Translations under genes and position numbers: made by a program
Notes under the pieces: model-generated
The model's input: the letters and a program-made list of their open reading frames with translations, nothing else
Told to the model about the DNA's origin: nothing
The model's database searches: none
Source: Vandiemenella viatica
Taxonomy: Eukaryota; Arthropoda; Insecta; Orthoptera; Morabidae
Assembly (NCBI GenBank): GCA_031002005.1
Contig: JARYHS010006964.1
Span: forward strand, 7,316,001 to 7,380,000
Reading direction: 5' to 3'
Length of the DNA stretch: 64,000 nucleotides
In this document: positions 1-10,559 of the stretch, in pieces
Layout of the letters: each line of letters opens with the position of its first letter
How positions within the stretch are numbered: the stretch's first letter is position 1

Positions 1-2300
1 TTCAGTGACAGGCCCAAGAGAGAAGATGTCGATCATGATTAGGAGGTAGCGGTAGTCAGCGACAAGCGGAAGAGGCGGACGATGTCGATGTGTAAATGGT
101 TGAACCATTCAGTAGGCAGAGTGGCGAGGCGAGGCGAGGCGAGGCGATGTGACGAGACACCTTTGCTCGCTGGCAGGCGAGGCAGGAGAAGGAGAGAGCC
201 CATGCGTGACAGACCTTACACATGGGTGGCCAGACGTAACGCATGGAGACGAGTGGTATTGTGGAGTTGACGCCAGGATGGTTTAGGGAGTGGATCAAGT
301 CGAATATGTGCCGTCGAAAAGGTGCAGGGATGTAAGGCCGTGCCGTTTTCATGGAGGTGTCACATCAAAGCGAGAAGCCCGTGCTGGGAATGGGTCAACT
401 GGTAAGCTTGGCAGCTGTTTCACCATGAAGGAGATCTTGCAGGTCCTCGTCGGTGTCCTGAGCCTCGGACAAAGCGGTGAAGTAAGACGGAGAAGAGGTT
501 GTGATGGCACTGATCCATGAGAGGAAGTCGGTGACAACGTTGTCCAGGCCGGAAATGTGGCGGACGTCTGTGGTGAACTGCGAAATAAATTCGAGATGAT
601 TAAACAGTATTGACGAGCAAGTGTTAGTGTTCTTGGTACGTGGACTGAAGAAGTAGGTTAGTGGTTTATGGTCTATAAAAATGGCGAAGTCGGGAGCTTC
701 CACCATGGTTCGAAAGTACTACACAGTCTGGTAAACAGCGAAGATCTCTCAATCTTAGCCACTCCACTTGTGCTTGGAAGGCGTGAATAAAAATACCATG
801 TGGTTGCCAGGATTGCCCAGAAAGTTGCTAGAGGACCACACCGATCACAGTTTGGCTGGCATCGGTGACGACAGCAAGGGGCGCTGAGCTGATGGGGTGC
901 GATAGAATAGCGGCCTGGGCGAGTCCATTTTTGTAGTCATCGAAAGCTCGAGAAGGTCTGGTGTCCATGAGATTGGAGTCGATCTCTTCATTGCGGGACC
1001 TTGGAGGAGAGCATTGATTGGAGCCTTTGCATCAGCCGCGTGCAGAATATGCTGTCGATAAAAGTTGAACATTCCCAGGAATCGTCGCAAGTCGCTGGCA
1101 GTTCTTGGAGGTGAGAAGTTACTGATGGCTGTTACTTTAACTTGAAAAGGTGAATAGCCGTCGGCACTGACAGTGTAACCCATAAAGGTGATTGACGAAG
1201 ACCCGAATATGCACTTTGCTGGGTTTATCACGATACAATTGTTGGAGAAGTGCTGGAATAGAAGTTATAGATGCCGAAAATGTTTCTCCTCCGAACAGGA
1301 GAAAATCATGACGTAGTCAAGGTATGTAAAACAGAAAGGGAGACCTTCCAGAGTTACATCGATGAGGTATTACCAGGTCTGAGCAGCGTTGTGTAGTCCA
1401 AACGGCATGCATAAGAATTCAAACAAGCCAAAGGGTGTGATGACAGCCTTGTTTTCAATGTCTTCTGGAGCAACTGGAATCTAGATGAATGATGCTGAAG
1501 ATGGTGGGTACACCCTTCTAGAGCCTGAGAGAAGTCGTGGAGGTGGCGGACGGAGTAACGGTCAGGGAAAGTGCGGGCATTGAGGGCCCTCTTAACGCTG
1601 CAGGGTCTCCAAGTGCTGTCTTTCTTCCATACCATATAAAGCGGTGAGGTATAAAAACTGTGTGAGCGTCAGACACTGCCTTCACGTACTAGTAGGCCAA
1701 ATTAAGCTTGCGCGTCTCGTACACGATCTGAAGCAGGATTTTGGGCACGGGGCACGATAGTAGATCGATGGTCCGGTTCGAAGTCGTATATGGTACTTCG
1801 TGTGATGTCGTACTTCCATAGGAGTGCCTGTAGGCCTGAAGATGTTGGGGAATTCGGCTAAAAGGTTGTGGTAAGATGAAGATCTCAATAGGGTGCGGAT
1901 GCTGGTCTGTGAAGACATACCGTGATAACCAGTAATGGAATGGCCGGATAAGGTGTCGATGAGCTGTGCAGTGGCCATGTAGGGGACCAGAAGAAAGTGT
2001 GCGAGAAAATCTGCCCTGATGATTGGTTCAGTGCTTCAGCAATGATGAATCACCATAAGAAGTCGCGTGGCAGGCCGAATTGAAGGCACATAGACAATGT
2101 ACCATAGGTATAGATGCGGCTGTCGTTGACAGCGCAAAGCTCGTAGTCAGTGCTAGGGTGATGAGCAGAGTACAGGTAAATCGGGAAGACGGAGATTTTT
2201 GCATACCGTTCAGGGGCTTGATGCAATTTCATGCTTCGGCACAAAACTGATAATGGTAGTAGCATACCTCTGTTCGAGCGGTACATTGCGGAGAGTTTGT
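1..2300 (-). pseudogene. Pol pseudogene of Gypsy A (protease, RT, RNase H, start of integrase)
   Basis: Readable pieces run from high to low coordinates. A protease/linker region holds SRIYTYGTLSMCLQFGLPRDF (about 2050-2140). The pre-RT block LLAEFPNIFRPTGTP lies near 1840-1880. RT fragments include RALNARTFPDRYSVRHLHDF (1540-1600). The RT catalytic motif reads YLDYV rather than YLDDV (about 1315). The RT thumb has FLGMFNFYRQHIL (near 1060). RNase H has IDHKPLTYFF (about 660-690). The integrase HHCC region has FRRHIFDLIHSLNHPGV and a CLACQ pair (about 150-330). The catalytic domain starts at DYRYLLIMIDIF (1-60) and is cut by the window edge. At least six frame changes or stops separate these pieces. 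Confidence 0.85.
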
Positions 2301-2503
2301 CGAGGAGGTATTTGGAAGATGGCGAGGTTTGTTTCGGGTGGTCGGCTGTCCACAGAAGTGCTCAGAAGAGTATGTATAACGAGGAGCTGCTTGGCGAGTT
2401 CCTCGAGGCGCTGAGCCAACGCTGAAATGTCAGGCGGGGCACCAAAAGCGAGGATGGCAGGAGTTATTGGAGGCGAAACGACGATGATGATTCTGTCAGC
2501 CAA

Positions 2504-3118
2504 GTCTGCTAGTTAAGCCTGAGCGCTGGGAGGAAAACGTTGTAACCACAATGTGGGCAGGAAGGAGGGCATATACCGGAAAAGTAGAGAAGGCTTGCGA
2601 TCACTCAGTTCTACTGCTGTTACGAGTTGCTAAACCCGCTGCTCCTCGGAGAGAGCTACGTGCTTGATAAGTAAGGCTTTTAGTGTCTGGTAACGTTTCG
2701 TCACTGGCGGATTGATGATGAGGTCACTGAATTCGCTAGCGTAGCGATGGTCGATGTTTCCGACGACATAGTCGTACATGGTCTTATCGGAGGTAAAGCT
2801 GGCCAAAGAAAATTGTGCTTTGAACCGTGCCAACTATACCGCAGGTTCTGCTGGAAAAAACGGAGGTAGTTTCGGCGTGACGCGGTAGACTGTGGCAGGA
2901 GCAACAGCAGCGGTTGCGGAGGGATCCGGCTGCACGGGGGTTCCTGGGGGTGCAGCCACGTGGCTCAGTTGCGGTGGTAATAGTACTTGCTGCTAGTGTA
3001 ACTGTTTCTGCTGCTGTTGCTGCAAAGCCAGCGTATGCCACTGTTGAAGTGCATCTTGCTGTTGGTTCTTTGCGGCTTGTTGGGCAGCGAGCTGCTGCTT
3101 GAAGTCGGCGTCGGTTAT
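2504..3118 (-). pseudogene. Gag pseudogene of Gypsy A
   Basis: A glutamine-rich N-terminal part is followed by the block VTPKLPPFFPAEPAV and the region around MYDYVVGNIDHRYASEF, ending in LSEEQRV. These match the capsid-type Gag of arthropod Gypsy elements, where the order is KLPPF, then a tryptophan, then YDYVV..L, then SEEQRL. One stop falls exactly where the conserved tryptophan is expected (TAG for TGG) after PAEPAV, another in the glutamine-rich part. Just after EEQRV a further stop precedes ELSDRKPS. No zinc knuckle was seen. Non-functional. Confidence 0.75.
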
Positions 3119-3259
3119 CGTTGATCAAGGCGACGAGGAAAGTCGCAGTAGACCGTAGGAGAAGCCCAAAGCCCAGAAAGCATAGAGATTACCAAGAAGT
3201 AAGATACCTGATGATGTCCAGTATTGCCAGGAAGCCGATGTAGAAGGTTGCCGATGATG

Positions 3260-3277
3260 TCCGTGCCGGGGTCACCA
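3260..3277 (-). other. Candidate primer binding site of Gypsy A
   Basis: The minus strand reads TGGTGACCCCGGCACGG directly after the LTR-like sequence. It begins with TGG, as required to pair with a tRNA 3' CCA end, and resembles primer sites beginning TGGTGACCCCGAC in other arthropod Gypsy elements. The tRNA was not identified. Confidence 0.5.
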
Positions 3278-3720
3278 CTATAGCTAGGAGCTTAGGTCTA
3301 GCTATCGAGTAAATAGTCCGTAGTTGCTCCAATACAATGTTTATTCATCAGTAGTTGGTACAAGATTGTCGTGTGGGACAGTTGAGGCGTCTTATATACA
3401 GGATCGCATATACGAGAAAGCATTTCCAGAACTTTCTGTACTTACTGAATACTGAATTTAGTGTAATGCTACAGAACAATCTATAAAAGGTTAGATAAGC
3501 CAGAGAAAAATTGTTAGTAGGTCCTGAGACTCGATCCTGGGTCACCCGGCAGACATTTTGGTTGTAAACAGGAAATCTTGTTGATATCTTTGCAGTGCAG
3601 TCAGGTATATAATGATCAAAAAGGAGGAAAGTAAAAAAACTTCGCCAATTAAGCGGTAAAATAAAATTTAAGTCTGGCGTGACGAGGACTGGCGGCAACT
3701 GCATCAAACTGGCAGAGTGG
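3278..3720 (-). repeat. Probable 5' LTR of Gypsy A
   Basis: On the minus strand this stretch carries a TATA-like box (TATATAAG, about 3392-3400) and, 50 bases further on, an AATAAA signal (about 3341-3346), followed by the primer-binding-like site at 3260-3277. That is the expected U3-R-U5-PBS order. With no second LTR to compare, the outer end near 3720 is a guess and no terminal TG/CA can be confirmed. Confidence 0.5.
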
Positions 3721-4185
3721 TGAGCGCACCGGACGGAACAGCGACAGTGGCGGAAACTGCTATCAAGAAAGTTGCAAACCAGGTATTTACATCTACATGC
3801 GAAACTCTGGGCAATATTCGAATTTAAAAGAATTTTTTCAGGAAAAATGTCGTTGCATAGTCTACACTCCCTGAAATACCTATTTTTCTAGTTTTAATTT
3901 ATCAGTGCTGATATAACAGTAATATTAGTTTTCTTATGATGGTTCAAAAGTGTTATTTAATGTATGCGCTTCGTTTTTCTTCTGACTTCACATAACTTTA
4001 TCGACTAATTTCGTTTCCTTAACATCCAGGGAACCCTATTGTAGAAATGCTGTCCCTAAATATAGTACAAGCTTATTAAAGTACTAATAGTTCTCTCCAG
4101 GAGCTCCAGCGTGTTTTAAGAGCAGTTAATCTGTTTCTAGCGGGGCTAACATCGAAAACACGTAGCAGTTATCAATTCTTTAATT
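3721..4185. other. Unassigned AT-rich sequence
   Basis: No open frame with family resemblance, no convincing repeat and no splice-site-flanked exon was seen in this stretch. Confidence 0.4.
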
Positions 4186-4189
4186 TAAT

Positions 4190-4460
4190 TGTCATGGAGT
4201 GCATGCTTCGGTGGCAATCTCCACACACAATCTTTTCTCTCCCTTTGGTTGACTGTAATTTTACTATCCTCCTACTTTTACTAATTTAAATTCTTTCGCC
4301 GTTTTGGTAAATTATTCATAACTTCCCTTGGTAATTTATTCCAATCCTAGACTCTGGTAAGTACAATAGAAAATTTTTCACTCTGGTTTGGTGCAGCTAC
4401 CGACAGGCTGAGTTCTGTTTTTCCGTTTCTGATTGATGATCCAACTAAAACAGTACAGTG
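4190..4460 (-). mobile_element. LINE 3'-end fragment (CR1/jockey-like), copy 1
   Basis: The minus strand encodes a tail containing DWNKLPREVMNNLPK, the conserved C-terminal block of arthropod non-LTR RT proteins, followed by a 3' UTR that also appears at 51.8, 54.1 and 63.3 kb. The shared + strand signature is a segment like AACTTATTCCAATCC followed at the low end by a short AT-rich tail. This copy is the most divergent of the four 3' ends and strongly 5' truncated. Confidence 0.7.
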
Positions 4461-5034
4461 TCAAAAGTTCTAATCTTCCATCCTATTGGACTAAGACATG
4501 ATCAGTGAATTACCAAGGATGAATTTAAAAAAAAAACTATAACCTGTTTATATCTAAACTCTTTGTTATTCTAACACACAACTATGGGGCGTCGTTTGTA
4601 GCAACTGTCGATACTGAAACATATGGATTCAACAGTCGATGTATTAATCAGTAGGATGTATAGTAAAGGACATGGGTTGAAGTCGCTGGAAGTCAGGAAG
4701 CAGTGTAGAGAGTTTCTGGCGATGAAGCCTGGTTGGAAAATTGGAGACGAATTAGAAGACAAATGTTGAGGGGAATGGTAGGAATATTCTCTGGCACTGA
4801 CCATGCAGACATAAGACAGGAAGAAACTACTTGCTCCACTAGGCTAAGAGAGTAATCTTCTTAGACCTCAAAGCCACTGCAAGGAGCACCAAGCAGGGCC
4901 TCGAAAAACACAGTGCTACGAGGCACGGACTGGATCAAGTAACAAAATAACTGCACCGACTGCAGGAAGCCAATAACCGTTTCGGAGACTGTTGATACAG
5001 AGATACTATTTCCTCTTACAGATTTAATCCTCAT
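4461..5034. other. Unassigned sequence
   Basis: Contains short open frames on the minus strand (around 4571-4804 and 4861-5250) with no recognisable domain. They overlap the SINE-like segment and have no splice signals I could defend. No function assigned. Confidence 0.35.
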
Positions 5035-5185
5035 CGACGACGAAGGCTGGAAAGGAGAGAGGGACAGGAAAGGATCCAGCCATGCCCTTTTCAAAGGAAC
5101 CACCCTGGCATTCACATAGAATGATTTTGGGAAACATGGAATACAAGAATCTATATGGGTGATGGGGATTCTAACATGCATATTC
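5035..5185 (-). mobile_element. Divergent tRNA-SINE body fragment
   Basis: The + strand segment GCCATGCCCTTTTCAAAGG, then CACCCTGGCATTC, then GAAACATGGAA, aligns by eye with the reverse complement of the SINE body at 58.4 kb (GGCCATGGCCTTTTGAAGG) and with the copies at 30.95 and 53.46 kb. The tRNA-derived head is missing or unrecognisable. It is the most decayed of the four copies. Confidence 0.5.
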
Positions 5186-6405
5186 TCAAAAAGGGATACT
5201 AGTGGGGACATACCATGTGTTACTGTGGTGAAACTCAAACCATGGTACATTTTCTGTTATGTTAACAACTTGCAATAAACTTATTTCAATCAGTCCCTCT
5301 ACAGTCAGTAACGAAGCCATCACATTGGCGGAAAAAAAAACAATATAAATTTTATCTGAAGCTATTATTTATATTGGTATGGCTTACATTGGTTCTATAC
5401 TGTAAATAGATAAAATCTATATAATAGATCCAGGGTTTATTTCTGATTGCAAGAGAATATATAGGTACTATTAAAAAACGAGCAAATTACTGAGAACACA
5501 ATAAGATTAATATAGATGTCATGTGACTATTATTAAGTAGAGCTCATGCCTTTGCAACAACTTCCCCTATACAACTACTTGTGCCTGCTTTTCTAATTTG
5601 AATTCTTTTAGAGTAGTGTATTAATTCTTCAGCATTTCCTACAAAAGTTATTCAAAAATGTAACTATCTCAACTACAATACAAATACTCTGCCACCAGCT
5701 TATGCTTGGAATCAAATATGAATATAAGTTCATAGTTCTACATTCACTTCCATATTATTCCACTCATTCTTAATCCACTTCTGATAAGGTCATTAACGAA
5801 ATTACTTGGCCTAATCAGATACACCAATCTCTTTAGCAGCAACCTGCCTACCTACCTCCCAGCCCTCTACCACCTATTAACTAAACAACAATAATGTGGC
5901 TCCAATATTATATCACAAATAATGGGTAGTAACCTGGACAAGAAATTAACTCATTTCCATGAATTGCAAACCATACTTTATTGGGAAAAAAAATAAGAAA
6001 TAACATTCAATTTTTCTAAACAAAAAATTAATAAGGTAGTCATAAAACGTGCATTTTTAGTAATAAATTTTAAGACATCTACCCAACCACAAACCTCAAT
6101 TGCTCCCAATTAATTCTTAGTTGTGAAAACTATTTAGCCATTTTTGATGTATAAAGCTTTCTAGAAACTTAACACCATAGAAACTAGTTTTATATTATTA
6201 TACCTCATTTAATAATTACAACCCCAAACTGCTCAGACTACTGCACAAATGTTAGCTTCAGGATAAACATCAACTTCTGAATTAATTAAAATGATGATAA
6301 CCAAGCAGACATAAATCCAGTATTAGTGAAAAAATTTGGAACACAAGAAAAATGAAATATGAAACTAATGTACCAGCAATAAAAAATACTATGGCATTAT
6401 CTTAC
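5186..6405. other. Unassigned AT-rich intron-like sequence
   Basis: Low-complexity AT-rich DNA with no recognised gene or mobile-element piece. It lies downstream (in gene orientation) of the zinc-finger exon's donor site, so it is probably intronic. I looked here for the next exon on the minus strand and did not find a defensible one. Confidence 0.45.
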
Positions 6406-6828
6406 CTTCTTTGTACAAACCTGCTGGAGTTTTCATGAAACTGGAGTTTCATCAAATCTTTGAATACTTTGGAGCAGTATTTACAAACATATGAGGGACC
6501 TGAAACAGCTGAAGTGTGGGTGAACACATGTTTTGTTAGAGAGCACCAAGATGAAAAAGTGTCTGCACAGAATGCACAAGCAAGTTCAATTAATGGTGGA
6601 TCTTTGAAAATAATGTTATTGCTCTCTCGAAAATTGTGAATATACAACTTTGATAGATTTGAGAAAACCAGTCCACAGTATTGACAGATATGTAATGGCA
6701 AATTTACACATTGGTCATGACTGAAGACATGGCTTATTAGCAGGTCCCTTGTGGAGAAATACTGAAGACATGTGACACATGTATACTGTGATAGCCCGGC
6801 CACTGACATGATTTTCTCACTAGTTATA
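6406..6828 (-). CDS. C2H2 zinc-finger gene, exon 3 (zinc-finger exon)
   Basis: This exon encodes four finger-like units of a nuclear C2H2 zinc-finger protein, presumably a DNA-binding regulator. Finger 1 (CVTC...HVFSH) and finger 3 (CAFC...HVFTH) fit C-x2-C-x12-H-x3-H exactly. Fingers 2 (CQYC...IH) and 4 (CKYC...FH) have both cysteines and the first histidine but no second histidine at the usual spacing. The exon ends at the donor AAG/GTAAGA (6406/6405) in phase 2, so the reading frame continues in an exon not found in the window. The likely acceptor is CTGTTAG (exon starts 6828). An alternative ATCAG acceptor would start it at 6864 with the same phase. Either one accepts the phase-2 end of exon 2 at 41354. 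No stop interrupts the frame and neighbouring DNA is non-coding. The protein's target is unknown. Confidence 0.8.
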
Positions 6829-7904
6829 CTAACAGTGCTCACATCAGGCACAACAGAGAGAGTACTGATAACTCACTTCTCCACCAAACTAACAAAATGC
6901 TAGCACCAACGAAAAAGTTTGTTTTCCTGCAGCTTAACTTTTTGTCTGCAAAGGAAAAGAGAAAACACTTTCAGTTCCTTTACTATAAACCACAAAAAGA
7001 CAATTACTTGGAGATATAATAACACAGCATGCATATTATATAAAAATATTATAAAAGCATTAAAATCTATGATCAGTATAGAAATTAATAAACTTATTTT
7101 ATTTAAAACAACCAACCATACGGAAATAACTATGTAATTATCACAAGTAATATTATGTATCTGATTTATAAGATTATTACTCATTTTTAGTAACTAGCGC
7201 ATATAGGAGTCAACTGTGACCAGACGCTGAAAAGTAGGTGTGTGGTGGTGGCAATGAACTAGTTCAGGTTCATGTTCAATTTCCAGTCAATATCCAACTA
7301 TCCTCCCATTTGTTTAGTTCACCAGGATCAGATACCTTAATCCATTACAAGACACAGTGATTATTTTTTTCAAAAGAATTGTATAATAGAAAGGTATGGT
7401 GTGATTCATTACAGTGCACAAATGATGCAAAAACTGAGGCTTTAAGAGGAGTATATACCTACAATTTAGTCATTGCAGTAAAAGGATGATAATAACTATG
7501 ATTACCAACATGGAATGAGATACAAAGTGTGCCAGCCAGTGAAATGTGATTGTGTCCTAGTTCAACTCGTACAGAAAGAAACAAACCATTTAAAATACAC
7601 TGGAGAATACTGCTCACTCACTGCAATGGCTTACAAGGCATGTTCAAGCTGCTGGCAGTATGGACCATACAGAACAGTCTCATCAAGAAATAAAAAAATT
7701 GATAAATTAACAAATATCATCGTCATTCTACTTCCAATATAATATAAGTAAATATACAGCTCTATCTCTGCAATATAATGGGTAGTTCAGTAAGGTATGA
7801 ATATAAATGCCAAGTAGAGTCAGCTTATTAGGCACACAGACTAGAGACTAAAGATTGTTTATGATTATAGGGGGGGGGGGGGGATCAAAGTTGCTTGTTG
7901 AAGG
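6829..7904. other. Intronic AT-rich sequence with a poly-G run
   Basis: No gene recognised. A run of 14 G occurs at about 7870-7883. Similar poly-G runs appear at 10125, 48273 and 59833, often near element ends. Confidence 0.5.
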
Positions 7905-8215
7905 CAGCATTTGTTAATAAACTGAACTGTGCAGAGCATGGTAGGAATACATTACAAAATCCTTCATTTACTGGAGAGAGTGATGAGGGGATGTACGAGA
8001 GAATTTAGACAACTGAGTTACAAAACTTTGGTCAGACCATTGTTTGAATATGATGCTGTGGTTTGGGATGCAAATGGGGGATGACACAAAGGAATTGGAA
8101 GGTGTGCTAAGATGAACAGAAATTATCGCAAGACCCAGTCAGTAACTGATATGATAAAGGAGCTGGGTTGGGAGTCATTGGAGAGAGGGAGGTGAGTGAA
8201 GACACCATGATATGT
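7905..8215 (+). mobile_element. LINE RT C-terminal fragment (CR1/jockey-like), copy 2
   Basis: The + strand encodes, in more than one frame, LSYKTLVRPLFEYDAVVWD followed by SVTDMIKELGWESLE. These are conserved blocks of the region C-terminal to the RT catalytic domain in arthropod CR1/jockey-type LINEs. It is on the opposite strand to the other LINE copies in the window. A frameshift separates the two blocks, and the fragment stops before the WNKLP block. Confidence 0.72.
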
Positions 8216-8931
8216 TAAATGTGAGTACACCGAGTAATAATATGTTTCTCCTGTATTGATAAGAACACGGGTGAACAAAGTATGAGTTTTGAGCTGGTAC
8301 TTGCTGTAAGAAGAAAGAAGATAATGACTGATGTGTTAACACTGACTGCAACATATAAAGAGGTTTGTTTTTCACTTTTCTTGATGTTACACAAGCATTT
8401 ATCAACCTGTGCCATTCTGTTGACTTATAAAGATTATCAAAACTTCAAATCTACTCCAAGCAAATGAGGATGCCAAGATAGTCATGAAAATAATTATACA
8501 CGACTTGAAATTGCAACAGACTGCTACCAGATAACCATAAATGAAAAACACACAAAACAACAAGAAAGAAACAACAGTACAGCAGTCACAAAGCAAATGG
8601 CATCCCAGTGATAAATTTCAGGGTCTATTGGAGATCGCGATTCCGTAACAACAACATTAAATAATATCGTTGTAATATTGCTGCAGTCAGTAGCAAAACA
8701 AGATTTGGAAGCAATAATTCCGTTGTAATATAGCCAGGACAATTATTTTCAACCAGAAATTAGGTTGTAATGCAGCCTGGACAGCATGAAACAGTTAAAA
8801 GTACTTAGGAAAGAATTTCTAGCAGAGTCTTGCGTTTGTAAAGTGCAGTATTATGATTCCAACAACAGGCGGAATCGCGATCTCCACTAATCCCAAATTT
8901 CATTCCTTTCAACACAGACCACAGCAAAATA
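8216..8931. other. Unassigned intronic sequence
   Basis: Short open frames on both strands have no recognisable domain. No repeat structure was seen before the foldback begins at 8932. Confidence 0.4.
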
Positions 8932-9694
8932 GGTTTAATTTTAGATGGGGATACCGCTGCCTCGCGACTGTTAACGTGACGTCATCGTGACATCGCGTTC
9001 ACGTACAGTCATCCGCGTAAAAACATATATTGAGACCGAGGCAGCGGTATCCCCATATATAATTAAACCCATTTTCATTCCTTACTTTAGTTAAAATGAT
9101 CTTGACTGTAAGCTTAGATCGGTCTTCTTTCATTAACTGAAACTTATGATAAATATGTACGTCACGTTCACGTACAGTCAATTTTTGTGACTATTCTGAC
9201 CTCGCTACGCTCGGTCACAATAATTTACAGCTGTACAATATCAACATAAACTGATATGCCGAAGGTGCATCAGATGCAGGCGGCCGCAGATGTCCGATAA
9301 CACAACCAGATGTTCAGTTTTGATATGTTATCGGACATCTGCTGGCAAGCGGCCGCAGATGTCTGATAACACAACCAGATGTTCAGTTTTGATGTGCTAT
9401 CGGACATCTGCTGGTAAGCGGCCGCAGATGTCCGATAACACAACCAGATGTTCAGTTTTGATGTGTTATCGGACATCTGCTGGTAAGCGGCCGCAGATGT
9501 CCGATAACACAACTAGATGTTCAGTTTTGATGTGATATGGGACATCTGCGGCCGCTTACCAGCGGCCGCCTGCATCTGATCCACCTTCGGCATATCAGTT
9601 TATGTTGATATTTTACAGCACAAAAATTGACTGTACGTGAACGTGACGTCACGGTGACGACACGTTAACAGTCGCGAGGCAGCGGTATTGCCTG
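8932..9694. mobile_element. Multi-level foldback element (non-autonomous DNA transposon-like)
   Basis: Three palindromic levels are nested. (1) An outer hairpin of about 139 bp (8932-9070) has ends GGTTTAATT and TGGGGATACCGCTGCCTCG, mirrored at 9037-9070. (2) A long inverted repeat pairs 8950-9010 with 9630-9690 (shared core CTGCCTCGCGACTGTTAACG) and, further in, 9236-9287 with 9562-9611 (AATATCAACATAAACTGATA and onward, one mismatch seen). (3) Between the arms sits a 69-bp tandem array whose units are themselves hairpins. A small palindrome CCTCGCTACGCTCGG lies near 9200. No transposase is encoded and no target duplication was established, so the superfamily is unknown. Confidence 0.7.
9281..9553. 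repeat. 69-bp tandem repeat array of hairpin units (about 4 copies)
   Basis: CGGCCGCAGATGT starts at 9281, 9350, 9419 and 9488, exactly 69 bases apart. The last copy is incomplete. Within each unit GCAGATGTCCGATAACA is followed about 20 bases later by its inverse TGTTATCGGACATCTGC, so each unit can fold into a stem of about 17 bp. Because 69 is divisible by three, long open frames appear on both strands here. They are artefacts of periodicity, not genes. Confidence 0.92.
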
Positions 9695-10017
9695 TTAGAT
9701 AAAACGCGATATTGCCAATATTTTCGTAATTTTCTTTTCTACTGAACCAGAAAAATATAGTAGATTTAAAAATTAAGATAATTACTTCGTATACACTATA
9801 AAACAATCATATTAAACGAAAAATGCCTTACAAATTTGCGATTTAGTAGTTATGAAAAAAAAAACATGTCCCAGAAAAAAACGTGTTTTTCATACATTTT
9901 TTAAATATTTTTTTCATGTTTTTTTTTCAGCCAGAAAAAAAAGTTATTTACAGCAATAGTACAGACTACGGATAGCCTCCCCAAAGCGTCGATATCGCAT
10001 CAGCGTAGTGGCTAGCG
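9695..10017. other. Unassigned AT-rich spacer
   Basis: Poly-A and poly-T stretches (9855-9945) with repeated CCAGAAAAAAA segments. No gene or transposon end recognised. Confidence 0.4.
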
Positions 10018-10105
10018 CAGGGGTCCCCAAACTTTTTATCGTGTCGACCCTCTCATATAACATTTGTCTTCTTATCGACCCGCAGATTAAACGTTTATTA
10101 GAAAA

Positions 10106-10437
10106 CAGTGCTGGATCTGGAGAGGGGGGGGGGGGGTAAGCCGGGGTGCCAACTTGAAGGGGGCGACAAAATTATGTTTGAAAGGCGGCGATTGAAGTCT
10201 CGGAAACCTTTTTTTAGCTCTACTAGTACACTGGGCACCGGGCGGCGACAACAATGAGTTTGGCCAACAATCGGGTGGCGACAATAATTTGTTTGGCCGA
10301 CAGGCGGGGCGGCGACGACAATGTGTTTGGCCGACAATCGAGGCGGCGACACTTGGGGTCAGACGGCAAAAATGTTGCAAAAGGCGGCATTCCCACAGTT
10401 TTTGCCCCGGCTAGAAAAATTCCTGGATCCGCCCCTG
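10106..10437. mobile_element. Nested hAT-type MITE with 33-bp minisatellite
   Basis: The right end is the inverse of CAGGGGCGGATCCAGG (10422-10437). The left end is CAGTGCTGGATCTGG (10106), so the two are imperfect inverted repeats of a kind common in hAT MITEs. Inside, GTTTGGCC recurs at 10258, 10291 and 10324, a 33-bp repeat with GGCGGCGAC in each unit. No 8-bp duplication could be matched at the ends. It lies inside the 3' UTR of the ZBED5-like hAT. Confidence 0.55.
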
Positions 10438-10559
10438 ATATAAATTTTAAATCATTTTTAGCATTTCTGATGCTAAGCGATAAGGACTAAAAGAAAGTAT
10501 TTATAGTTCCCACACTTTAAAAAATCCACCCAATTACACTAACAGAAAAAGGAGATATT

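Larger units (their letters stand above)
1..3720 (-). mobile_element. Decayed Ty3/Gypsy LTR retrotransposon (Gypsy A), 3' end outside window
   Basis: Reading the minus strand from about 3.7 kb down to base 1, the order is LTR-like sequence, primer-binding-like site, gag, protease region, RT, RNase H and the start of integrase. This is the Ty3/Gypsy order. Peptide blocks typical of arthropod Gypsy elements are readable in several frames: KLPPFFPAEPAV in gag, LLAEFPNIFRPTGTP before RT, DYRYLLIMIDIF in integrase. Stops and frameshifts are spread through the whole length, so this is an old inactive copy. The window cuts it inside the integrase core, so the 3' LTR is not visible. The left boundary of the LTR is approximate. 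Confidence 0.88.

Noticed and set aside
3526..3560. tRNA-like B box (GACTCGATCCTGG) in the Gypsy A LTR region
   Set aside because: Only about 8 of 11 B-box positions, no A box nearby and orientation opposite to the element; not enough for a second LTR with Pol III boxes.
4861..5250. 129-residue minus-strand open frame
   Set aside because: Overlaps the SINE body fragment and has no family resemblance.
9270..9535. Open frames on both strands with repeated MSDNTTRCSVL / CYRTSAAAYQ motifs
   Set aside because: The 69-bp period is a multiple of three, so both strands stay open without coding meaning.
9281..9553. Possible CRISPR-like array
   Set aside because: The repeats are contiguous 69-bp units with no variable spacers, in a eukaryotic window; it is a tandem hairpin array.
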